From contig NZ_BMJC01000005.1 in the NCBI RefSeq assembly GCF_014642875.1, positions 558,001 to 622,000 of the forward strand: a stretch of 64,000 nt of DNA. Reading direction: 5' to 3'. Position 1 is the stretch's first letter. Each line of letters starts with the position of its first letter. Below are positions 9,147-16,250 of this stretch, piece by piece. The DNA is from Puia dinghuensis. GTDB lineage: Bacteria > Bacteroidota > Bacteroidia > Chitinophagales > Chitinophagaceae. The position numbers and the translations under genes were made by a program. Below the pieces are notes generated by a model. It was not told the DNA's origin and ran no database searches. It saw nothing but the letters and a program-made list of their open reading frames with translations.

Positions 9147-9752
9147 ATGCCGGTACAATTGTTGTTCTTTATCCTTTTCTTTTCCGCATTCCAGTCGCAC
9201 CCGCAAAAACACATCATATTCTTTGGCGACAGCCTCACCGCCGGCTATGGCGTCAGCCCCGACCAGGCCTTTCCCGAAGTGATCAAACACCGCATCGACT
9301 CCCTTCACCTGCCCTACCAGGTCACCAATGCAGGCGTCAGCGGAGAAACCACTTCGGGCGGCAAAAACCGCATCGGCTGGGTGCTTCGTCAACCCGTGGA
9401 CATCTTCGTCCTCGAGCTCGGCGCCAACGACGGCCTGCGCGGGATCCCTGTAACTGGCACCACCGCCAACCTCCAGGCGATCATCGACTCGGTAAAAGCC
9501 CGCTACCCCTCTGCGCGCATCGTCCTCGCCGGAATGCAGGTGCCTCCATCCATGGGCAGCGTCTACGCCACGGCCTTCCGCAACCTCTTCCCCGCCCTCG
9601 CCGCCAAAAACAACACTGCGCTCGTCCCCTTCCTTCTCCAAAACGTGGGCGGTATCCCCCGGCTCAACCAACATGACGGCATCCACCCCACCGCCGAGGG
9701 CCACCGCCTCGTCGCCAACAACGTCTGGAAGGTCCTCAAACCCCTCCTTTGA
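9147..9752 (+). CDS. tesA: Exported SGNH/GDSL arylesterase, TesA-like
   Basis: A 201-residue SGNH hydrolase. A signal peptide covers about the first 18 residues. Block I 'FFGDSLTAGYG' holds nucleophile Ser29, block III is 'ELGANDGLRG', and block V 'DGIHPTAEGH' supplies Asp177 and His180. Length and motifs match TesA/arylesterase (multifunctional acyl-CoA thioesterase I, lysophospholipase L1), which acts in the periplasm. It is divergent from the YbbA/YbbP-type ABC genes, as in Escherichia coli, which supports the assignment. Substrate preference cannot be read from the sequence. Confidence 0.93.
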   Translation: MPVQLLFFILFFSAFQSHPQKHIIFFGDSLTAGYGVSPDQAFPEVIKHRIDSLHLPYQVTNAGVSGETTSGGKNRIGWVLRQPVDIFVLELGANDGLRGIPVTGTTANLQAIIDSVKARYPSARIVLAGMQVPPSMGSVYATAFRNLFPALAAKNNTALVPFLLQNVGGIPRLNQHDGIHPTAEGHRLVANNVWKVLKPLL

Positions 9753-9791
9753 CCCATCTCATGTGACCATCTCAAGTGTGAAACCCCACCC

Positions 9792-10520
9792 CTATTTCAC
9801 AGGCGTCAACTGCGCCTGCACGCACCTCCATACCCCGTCCTCCTTAACATACGTATCCGTATATAAACTATTCCCCTTCACCTCCTTCCCATCCAATAAC
9901 TTAGTATATACCGTCTTACTCCTTACCAGCGCGGTATTCCCAAATATCTTTATCACCTCATCCGTATACCCGAACGACGTATACCCACTACGCCGGTACG
10001 CCGTCGCCCACCCCTTCAAATACTCATCCCGCCCGACAATATGCCCGTCAGACTCTATACAAACAAAATCACGATGGATCATCGCGGCATGCCGCACCGC
10101 ATCCTGGCGTACAAAATTTTCGATAAACTGCTTATTCAAGGCACTCAGCGCCGCACTGTCCGCAGCCCGCGGTCCCTGCTTCCATTCGGCGCTCCCATAA
10201 AAGGCCTCTTCCTGTCGCTGCCGTTCCTCCAAACTCGGATATGCGCGGATAAGATAGTAGCTACTATCTTCCTGTAACGAGGCGCCGTAACCCAGGACAG
10301 CAATCTTCCAGCGGTTGAGCATCGGCAGCGATCGCTCCACAACAAGCCGGTGAAAACTGTCCCGGGTCCCCGGTCGCACTGTGTAAGACCTAAACTCAAT
10401 GACGGCAGTCTGTGCCCGCACCCCGCCAGCCCCACAAACCATCGCAACGCAAAAAACACTCCCGGCAATGGAATTTCGGCAAGCGGCGAAAAGGCTTCGC
10501 AAATTTTCCGTTATATTCAT
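9792..10520 (-). CDS. Exported NIPSNAP-DUF4440 (SnoaL-like) fusion protein
   Basis: The 242-residue protein has a signal peptide (to about residue 36, ending VRAQ). A ferredoxin-like NIPSNAP segment follows ('IEFRSYTVRPGTRDSFHRLV'), and then an NTF2-like DUF4440 domain from about residue 125 ('LNKQFIENFVRQDAVRHAAMIHRDFVCIES' in pieces, ending 'VWRCVQAQLTPVK'). NIPSNAP domains often bind small or apolar ligands, and DUF4440/SnoaL folds are pocket proteins or polyketide cyclases. Each half is recognisable. I infer a secreted ligand-binding or isomerase-like protein, and its function is unknown. The gene stands alone, convergent with tesA and divergent from the Lrp-type regulator. Confidence 0.82.
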   Translation of the reverse strand: MNITENLRSLFAACRNSIAGSVFCVAMVCGAGGVRAQTAVIEFRSYTVRPGTRDSFHRLVVERSLPMLNRWKIAVLGYGASLQEDSSYYLIRAYPSLEERQRQEEAFYGSAEWKQGPRAADSAALSALNKQFIENFVRQDAVRHAAMIHRDFVCIESDGHIVGRDEYLKGWATAYRRSGYTSFGYTDEVIKIFGNTALVRSKTVYTKLLDGKEVKGNSLYTDTYVKEDGVWRCVQAQLTPVK

Positions 10521-10605
10521 TCTCGAAAATAATCCTCACCTCTGCAAAACAGGCCTTATTTTATAAGAAATTCACCACCGAAGTCCTTGCTTTCAATCTT
10601 TCTTT

Positions 10606-11079
10606 ATGGGAAAACCATTAAATAATAAACTGCTCGACTCTCTGAACCGAAACATCCTGGAAGAACTACAAAAAGACGGCCGTCTGCCCGCCGTGGAGAT
10701 CGGCAGAAGAGTCGGCCTCTCCGCCCCTGCAGTAGCCGATCGCATTCAAAAACTCGAAGACCTCGGCTATATAAAGGGATATCGTACCGTCCTCGACCTC
10801 GACAAACTCGGCCTCACCATTCGCGCCTTCATCTTTTTCAAAACATCTACGGCGCAACTAAAACACCATGAAATAATCCGCCTCGTCGAATCCATCCCCG
10901 AGATTACCGAATGGTATACCGTCACAGGCAATTATTCCATTCTCCTAAAAATCGTCACCTCCTCCAGCGAACGTCTCGCCGCGCTCATCCAACAACTCGA
11001 ACAATACGGCGAAACCAACACCTCCCTCATCCTCGAAGAAAACTCCGATCCCAAATCCGTCACCTGCCCCGCCGACTAA
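10606..11079 (+). CDS. Lrp/AsnC family transcriptional regulator
   Basis: A 157-residue regulator in standard Lrp form. An N-terminal helix-turn-helix (about residues 12-55; 'ILEELQKDGRLPAVEIGRRV', recognition helix around 'SAPAVADRIQKLE') is followed by the RAM effector domain (about 70-145; 'TVTGNYSILLKIV'). Lrp proteins form dimers to octamers and sense amino acids. It lies divergent from the NIPSNAP-DUF4440 gene, with 85 bases between, so that gene is a possible target. No amino-acid transporter or degradation gene is adjacent. Confidence 0.93.
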   Translation: MGKPLNNKLLDSLNRNILEELQKDGRLPAVEIGRRVGLSAPAVADRIQKLEDLGYIKGYRTVLDLDKLGLTIRAFIFFKTSTAQLKHHEIIRLVESIPEITEWYTVTGNYSILLKIVTSSSERLAALIQQLEQYGETNTSLILEENSDPKSVTCPAD

Positions 11080-11209
11080 CCCACCGCCCCAGCCGCTCCC
11101 CACCAACCGTCCCGCCCCACCGCCGCAAGCCTGCCCCATCCCTGGCTTTGACTGAAAATAATTTCGTATCTTCATCACCTGCTCTTTAAGCACATACAAC
11201 CAAATATCG

Positions 11210-11225
11210 CAGTGCCCCGGCACTG
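11210..11225. promoter_or_regulatory. Perfect short dyad upstream of the DUF1016 nuclease gene
   Basis: CAGTGCC-CC-GGCACTG is a perfect 7-base inverted repeat with a 2-base centre, lying 76 bases before the nuclease start. It could be an operator or, in RNA, a tight hairpin in the 5' leader. No U-run follows, so it is not a standard terminator. The rest of 11080-11301 is C-rich and featureless. Confidence 0.35.
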
Positions 11226-11301
11226 AACAACTTCCTTGCATTAAAGAAATGATCCAGGGAGAGTGCAGACAAAAATCCCGATCATTTCACCAACCAACGC
11301 A

Positions 11302-12330
11302 ATGGCAACGAAAGCTATCAGCTTATCGGGCATTAACGACCTCGTTCAGGCAATACAGAAAGCCAACAAATTCTTTTTAGATCAAACACAACGACAGGTC
11401 AACACATCTCTCACCCTTCGCAACTGGGTAATTGGCTACTATATCGTAGAATACGAACAAAGAGGAAAGGACAGGGCAAAATATGGCGATCAATTACTGG
11501 AGAAACTGGCGCAACGGTTAAAGAAAACAAGAATAAGAGGCTTATCCTTTCCAGTATTGCATGTATACGTCCAATTTTATCGTACCTATCCCCAAATTTT
11601 ATTGACACTGTCAAGAGAATTTCAAACAGCTATTAACCGATCAAATAAAATTTATCCGACACTGCCATATAAATCTCAGAAGATTCCACCCACCCCCGCC
11701 GACATTCTATTAAACAAACTTTCCTTCAGCCATTTCGTCGAATTACTCCACGCTGACTCTCCCCTCAAACGCACCTTCTACGAAATCGAATCCATCAAAA
11801 ACAACTGGTCCGTCCGTGAACTCCGCCATGCAATGGACAGCATGCTATTCGAACGCACCGATCTCGAGCAGGCAATCATCGATCATCTCCAAAAATTTCT
11901 CCTCGAAATGGGCAGGGGCTTTTGCTTCGAAGCAAGGCAAAAACGAATCACCTTCGACAACACCCACTACCGCATCGACCTGGTCTTCTACCACCGGCTC
12001 CTGCGATGCCATATCCTCATCGATCTCAAAATGGGCAAATTCACCCCAGCCGACGCCGGCCAAATGCATATGTATCTGAATTACTTCAAGGAGAACGAAG
12101 CAGCCGAAGGCGACAACCTTCCCATCGGCATCATCCTTTGCACCGACAAGAGCGAAACCCTGGTCAAATACGCGACTTCGGGGTTGGCTCAAAAGGTCTT
12201 TGTCTCGAAGTACATGACAAAACTCCCTTCCGAAAAACTGCTCCAACAACTCATCTCAAAAGAACGCGAAAAGCGCGGCAATAATCCCGCCTCACGCAAA
12301 AGCCTCCCTACCTCTCCTTCGAAATCGTAA
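11302..12330 (+). CDS. DUF1016 (YhcG-type) PDDEXK nuclease domain protein
   Basis: A 342-residue protein from the ATG at 11302; a GTG 13 codons upstream adds only weak sequence. The N-terminal half is the helical DUF1016_N domain ('LRNWVIGYYIVEYEQRG', 'YGDQLLEKLAQRL'). The C-terminal half is the PDDEXK fold, with 'YRIDLVFYHRLLRCHILIDLKMG' split into Asp226 and the Asp241-Leu-Lys243 motif, then 'DAGQMHMYLNYF'. In YhcG proteins the motif usually reads E-x-K; here Asp replaces Glu, which PDDEXK enzymes tolerate. These nucleases occur singly or near restriction and defence genes, but none are visible here. Its last 23 bases overlap the convergent DUF1080 gene. Confidence 0.9.
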   Translation: MATKAISLSGINDLVQAIQKANKFFLDQTQRQVNTSLTLRNWVIGYYIVEYEQRGKDRAKYGDQLLEKLAQRLKKTRIRGLSFPVLHVYVQFYRTYPQILLTLSREFQTAINRSNKIYPTLPYKSQKIPPTPADILLNKLSFSHFVELLHADSPLKRTFYEIESIKNNWSVRELRHAMDSMLFERTDLEQAIIDHLQKFLLEMGRGFCFEARQKRITFDNTHYRIDLVFYHRLLRCHILIDLKMGKFTPADAGQMHMYLNYFKENEAAEGDNLPIGIILCTDKSETLVKYATSGLAQKVFVSKYMTKLPSEKLLQQLISKEREKRGNNPASRKSLPTSPSKS

Positions 12331-13255
12331 TATTCCTAAACTCTATCGGCCCATGATCCCCCTGCAGATAGATCGGCCCCGGCTCTCCCTCATTACTATC
12401 CAACGCCCCACCCGTGATCCCCGGGATCTCCTGGTGGCAGATCACCGTCTTCCCATTGAACACAACCGTCACCATCCGCCCCACCAGCGTCACATCATAC
12501 GTCTGCCATTCCCCCGCGGACTTCCCGGCCTTCTCTGCCGGCGAAAGGAATCCATAGATCGCCCCGATCTCATTATTCGGCGGCTCCTGCCCACCCGTAT
12601 CTTCTATTTGCAACTCATAGCGCCCACGCAGGTATACCCCACTGTTGCTGCCCGCCGGATAGCGGAACTCGATATGTAACTTAAAATCACTAAATTTCTC
12701 ATCCGTCGCGATATTCGCCCCGCTATGGGGACTGCGCAGCACGCCATCGACGGCCTGCCACTGGTTATTCCCAAGCGCATGCCATCCCTTTAGCGACACC
12801 CCGTCAAATATCTTCACAGGCGTCCCCCACACCGGCTCCCTCATCCGCTGCATCGAAGGGCACCGCCTGCCTACCCAGGAATACTGCTTCCCGTCGGGCA
12901 TCACCAGCTTTCCCGCCAGGCTGTCTCCTCGCAAACTCCCCTCGACAGACAAGTCCCTGTCCTCCCGCTCCCACTGCGGCGGAATGGTAAAGCTAAACCG
13001 CGCACCATCGTAATTGATCTTCGAAATAGGTCGTGCACTCCCGCCTCCGCCAACCCAGCGCCCCACAAGCGTCCGAGTCCCCGACGTCTGAATCTCCAGC
13101 CATGAAGGAACCTCTCTTCCGGGATAATGTACGGTCACATCCCACCGTCCCAAAAACGCAACAATCGTATCAGGGACAGCGTCCCCCGCCGCACAGTCTC
13201 CCACAAAAACTCCTACCATCAATCCAACTAACAAAATAATCTTTTTCATAAGCAA
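12308..13255 (-). CDS. DUF1080 (3-keto-disaccharide hydrolase family) exported protein
   Basis: The 315-residue protein carries a signal peptide (about 1-23), an N-terminal beta-sheet domain (about 30-130) and a C-terminal laminin-G-like DUF1080 domain beginning near 'FDGVSLKGWHAL'. Family marks include 'SGVYLRGRYELQI' and 'EWQTYDVTLVGR', and it ends 'IEFRNITISK'. DUF1080 proteins include hydrolases of 3-keto-glycosides. The gene is divergent from a Tat-exported Gfo/Idh/MocA oxidoreductase, an association that fits 3-keto-sugar metabolism (inference). Either of two nearby ATGs (13255 or 13249) could start it. The role is plausible but not proven. Confidence 0.88.
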   Translation of the reverse strand: MLMKKIILLVGLMVGVFVGDCAAGDAVPDTIVAFLGRWDVTVHYPGREVPSWLEIQTSGTRTLVGRWVGGGGSARPISKINYDGARFSFTIPPQWEREDRDLSVEGSLRGDSLAGKLVMPDGKQYSWVGRRCPSMQRMREPVWGTPVKIFDGVSLKGWHALGNNQWQAVDGVLRSPHSGANIATDEKFSDFKLHIEFRYPAGSNSGVYLRGRYELQIEDTGGQEPPNNEIGAIYGFLSPAEKAGKSAGEWQTYDVTLVGRMVTVVFNGKTVICHQEIPGITGGALDSNEGEPGPIYLQGDHGPIEFRNITISKER

Positions 13256-13321
13256 ATCTTGAATCGAAAAGTTACACCAAATTCCTTTATCTTAATCCCA
13301 CCCCGGCCACCCCGCCGCGAT

Positions 13322-13383
13322 CACCCCCACCGCAATCTCCCCCGAAGCAGTGACCCCCACCGCAATCTCCCCCAAGGCAATCC
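13322..13383. repeat. Two-copy 30-base C-rich direct repeat
   Basis: Two near-identical units beginning at 13322 and 13352 share 'ACCCCCACCGCAATCTCCCC'. They sit in the 191-base divergent gap between the DUF1080 and oxidoreductase genes. Two copies only, with no spacer architecture, so it is not a CRISPR. It resembles other C-rich spacer repeats in this window. Confidence 0.6.
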
Positions 13384-13446
13384 CCCCGCACCATCCAACC
13401 AAAAAAATCCTTAAATTTAGCTACTGTCACACTCAATCTTGCTATC

Positions 13447-15027
13447 ATGAAAAAAGACTCCACTACTCACACCTCATCCAGCCTCAGCCCGGCTCCATCC
13501 GGCCTCAGCCGCCGCCAATTCGTAGAAATCACCTCCACCGCCGCCATCGGCATCACCATCCTGCCCCGCCACGTCCTCGGCGGCAAGAACTACACCGCCC
13601 CCAGCGACAAGATCACCATCGCCTACATCGGCTGCGGCACCCAGGGTATCCGCGAACTCCTGCCCCTCCTGGCCTCCCCTCAATTCCAGGTCGTAGCTGT
13701 CGTCGACCCCAACCGCGACGCCGTCGGCTATCGCGACTGGGCAAAAGACTGGCTGAAGAACGAGATCCGTACAGCGATAAAAAAATCCGACTGGGAACCC
13801 GGCGGCGACAACACCATCCCCGGCGGCCGCGAAAACGGCAAATCCATCGTCGAGACCTTCTATGCCAACGTCCGGCCCGAACTCAAATACAAAGGCTGTC
13901 ATACCTACGCCGACTATCGCGAATTGCTCGATAAAGAAAAAGACCTCGACGCGGTAAAGATCATGACCCCCGATCACCTCCATGGCGTCATCTGCATGGC
14001 CGCCATGAAAAAAGGCAAACACGTCATGGTGCACAAACCCCTGTCCAATCGCCTGCTCGAAGGAAAAAAGGTCATCGAAATGGCCCGCAACAGCAAGGTC
14101 ATCACCCACCTCATCCCCTGGGATTCCAATGGCGACATGACTCCCGTCATGGCCATGATCAACAGCGGTGCCATCGGAACGCTAAAAGAAGTCCACAACT
14201 GGACTAACCGTCCCGTATGGCCGCAATATACCACCCTGCCCACGGACACCCCACCCGTCCCCCAGGGCCTCGACTGGGATCTCTGGCTCGGACCCGAAGC
14301 CCAACGCCCCTATCATCCCGACTACACCAATATGGTCTTCCGTGGCTGGTATGATTTCGGTGGCGGATCTATGGCAGACATGGGCCACTACAGCCTCTGG
14401 ACCGTCTTCAAAGCCCTCGAACTCGAATCCCCCATCCTCGTCGAACCCTGCCTCAGCCATTTCGTCGGCATGAACGAAGTCGTTCCCTTCCAGATCAAAA
14501 ATGACTTCTCCTTCCCCACAGCCAGCACCGTGCGGTTCAAATACCCGGCAAAAGGCTCCCGCCCCGCCATCGATCTCTGCTGGTATGACGGCGGTATGCG
14601 CCCGCCCATCCCCACCCAACTGCTGGAAGACAACAAGCAGCTCCCTGCCGAAGGGATGATGTTTGTCGGTGACAAAGCCAGGATCCTCGCCGGATTCAAT
14701 GTACAAGACCCAAAACTGATAGGTGGAAATGCGGCGTCGCAAGCGCAACCCGCTAATCCTGCCACAGCCGATCGCCGCAGCCAGGTCGAACACGGTGCAG
14801 CCGCCCTCCAGGCCTTTGCCGACGCAGTAAAGAGCGGCCAGCAATTCCCGGGCAACTTCCGTGAAGCCGAATTTATAACGGAGGCGATCAACCTCTACGC
14901 CGTCGCCCTCCGCTCGGGACGCATGTTGAAATATGACGCTGGCAACCGCAGCATCACCAATGCACCCGAAATAAACAAATATTTGTCAAGGGAATATCGC
15001 CCCGGCTGGGACCCCGCCACAACCTGA
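13447..15027 (+). CDS. Tat-exported Gfo/Idh/MocA family oxidoreductase
   Basis: A 526-residue NAD(P)-dependent oxidoreductase. A twin-arginine signal (S-R22-R23-Q-F-V-E, then a hydrophobic stretch to about residue 45) predicts export of the folded, cofactor-loaded enzyme. The Rossmann domain follows with 'AYIGCGTQGIREL' and 'VVAVVDPNRDA', then the Gfo/Idh catalytic region with 'HVMVHKPLSNRL', which takes the place of the usual E-K-P motif. The C-terminal half is the long form typical of Bacteroidota secreted members ('RGWYDFGGGSMADMGHYS'). Such enzymes oxidise or reduce sugars; the divergent DUF1080 gene suggests a keto-sugar pathway. The substrate is unknown. Confidence 0.93.
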   Translation: MKKDSTTHTSSSLSPAPSGLSRRQFVEITSTAAIGITILPRHVLGGKNYTAPSDKITIAYIGCGTQGIRELLPLLASPQFQVVAVVDPNRDAVGYRDWAKDWLKNEIRTAIKKSDWEPGGDNTIPGGRENGKSIVETFYANVRPELKYKGCHTYADYRELLDKEKDLDAVKIMTPDHLHGVICMAAMKKGKHVMVHKPLSNRLLEGKKVIEMARNSKVITHLIPWDSNGDMTPVMAMINSGAIGTLKEVHNWTNRPVWPQYTTLPTDTPPVPQGLDWDLWLGPEAQRPYHPDYTNMVFRGWYDFGGGSMADMGHYSLWTVFKALELESPILVEPCLSHFVGMNEVVPFQIKNDFSFPTASTVRFKYPAKGSRPAIDLCWYDGGMRPPIPTQLLEDNKQLPAEGMMFVGDKARILAGFNVQDPKLIGGNAASQAQPANPATADRRSQVEHGAAALQAFADAVKSGQQFPGNFREAEFITEAINLYAVALRSGRMLKYDAGNRSITNAPEINKYLSREYRPGWDPATT

Positions 15028-15119
15028 TCCGTGTGGCCTCAATCGCCAGCCTTCCGATCGTTGCGCAACGTTCATCCGTCCCCCATTGCCACGGCGGACA
15101 TCTCAACCGCGCAGACCCC

Positions 15120-15566
15120 TTATAGCGTCCTGATCGCCGCAATCATCTTGTCGGCCTCCGTCTGCTGGAAATTCGTCACCGGACCGTCGTTGGTCGTCAC
15201 CGAATACCAGATGGTTCTCTTCTTATCCCCTTCCTTCTTCACATCCACCCGCTTGATCGTATAATCCTTATAATTCGCCATCTCCCCGTTGTCACCGGTC
15301 CTCAGCGTCGACAACCCTTTTTCAAAATATCTCAGCTGCTCGAGATTCCCGAATTTCAGCGTAGCCATATTCACATCATCGGTCACCTGCTGATCGCGAA
15401 ACGTCAGCACATAACAGGTGTCGTTGTTCTTTATAACCCTCTGCAGATCCAAAGGCCACGTCCCCGTACGCAACTCAACGATACTCGTCGTACTGCTGTT
15501 CGAGATCGTAAACTGTGACTTGGCGAAAAAAGGTGCAAAGAAAAATAAAAGAAGGAGCTTTTTCAT
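15120..15566 (-). CDS. Exported hypothetical protein, first of two tandem paralogues
   Basis: Starting at the ATG at 15566 gives 148 residues with a clear signal peptide (LLLLFFFAPFFAKSQ); in-frame sequence further upstream lacks leader character. The body shares an aligned pattern with the next gene: 'VELRTGTWPLDLQR', 'NLEQLRYFEKGLSTL', 'NYKDYTIKR', 'FQQTEADKM'. I do not recognise a named family. It looks like a small secreted all-beta or alpha/beta protein found in Bacteroidota. It is probably co-transcribed with its paralogue 65 bases upstream. Confidence 0.8.
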   Translation of the reverse strand: MKKLLLLFFFAPFFAKSQFTISNSSTTSIVELRTGTWPLDLQRVIKNNDTCYVLTFRDQQVTDDVNMATLKFGNLEQLRYFEKGLSTLRTGDNGEMANYKDYTIKRVDVKKEGDKKRTIWYSVTTNDGPVTNFQQTEADKMIAAIRTL

Positions 15567-15631
15567 AGCGTTGAAATTTTTTCTAATTGTGGATAACGAA
15601 AACCGATAATATTTATTATCTGCCCGGCTCC

Positions 15632-16042
15632 TTACAAGCCCTTTATAGTTTTCCCCATAATATCGGCCTCCGGTTGTTGAAAACTCGTCGATCCGAACTG
15701 ATACCGCAGCAAATACCAAATCCCGCCATCGTACTTCTTGTCCGTCCGGGATATCGAATAATCCTTAAAATTTGCAATATCCCCGCTGTGTCCCGCCTTC
15801 AACGCCTGCAGCCCCTTGGCAAAATATCTCAACTGCTCAAGATTCGGAAAGGTCAGCGTATCCAGACTCACCTCACTCATAACTTCCTGATTCCGATAAA
15901 TAAGGGAATACGTCCCAACCCCATCGGCATTCCGCTCGAGGTTGATCGGCCACGCACCCGATCGCACTTCAACAATATTTTCTGTTGGAACATGAAAGGC
16001 CGCAAAGGGCAACAATAACACGCTGAGGAATAGCTTTTTCAT
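15632..16042 (-). CDS. Exported hypothetical protein, second of two tandem paralogues
   Basis: A 136-residue protein from the ATG at 16042 with a signal peptide (KKLFLSVLLLPFAAFHV). It matches the downstream gene segment by segment ('VEVRSGAWPINLER', 'NLEQLRYFAKGLQAL', 'NFKDYSISR', 'FQQPEADIM'), so the pair arose by tandem duplication followed by considerable divergence. No cysteine pairs or catalytic motif are evident. Function unknown. Confidence 0.8.
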   Translation of the reverse strand: MKKLFLSVLLLPFAAFHVPTENIVEVRSGAWPINLERNADGVGTYSLIYRNQEVMSEVSLDTLTFPNLEQLRYFAKGLQALKAGHSGDIANFKDYSISRTDKKYDGGIWYLLRYQFGSTSFQQPEADIMGKTIKGL

Positions 16043-16126
16043 AATGATTGGATAATGCAATATATAAACTCAACGCAACATTTCCAAACGAGCAAGTATG
16101 CATAAATCATGCCGACCATGGCTTTC

Positions 16127-16250
16127 CCCGCCGCCCCGCCCACAACGTCGGGCCAATGGCCGGGGCGGCGGGTCGGGCTCTCACTCCAAGTCCTCGCCCG
16201 AAGCTCGCTTCGCTACGCCGGGCTCCGGGCTTTCCATTCCGATCCCTAAC
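16127..16250. repeat. Hairpin-rich element ending on the DUF2264-GH16 stop codon
   Basis: The element contains a 12-base inverted repeat, CCCGCCGCCCCG (16127-16138) with CGGGGCGGCGGG (16161-16172), and a second hairpin CGAAGC-TC-GCTTCG (16199-16212) flanked by further GGGC/GCCC blocks. Its right end, read on the minus strand, begins 'GCGTTAGGGATCGG', so the TAG stop of the DUF2264-GH16 gene lies inside it. From memory, similar 'GTTAGGGAT...AGCCCG' hairpin elements are scattered after genes in several Bacteroidota genomes. I cannot check that here. Confidence 0.6.
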
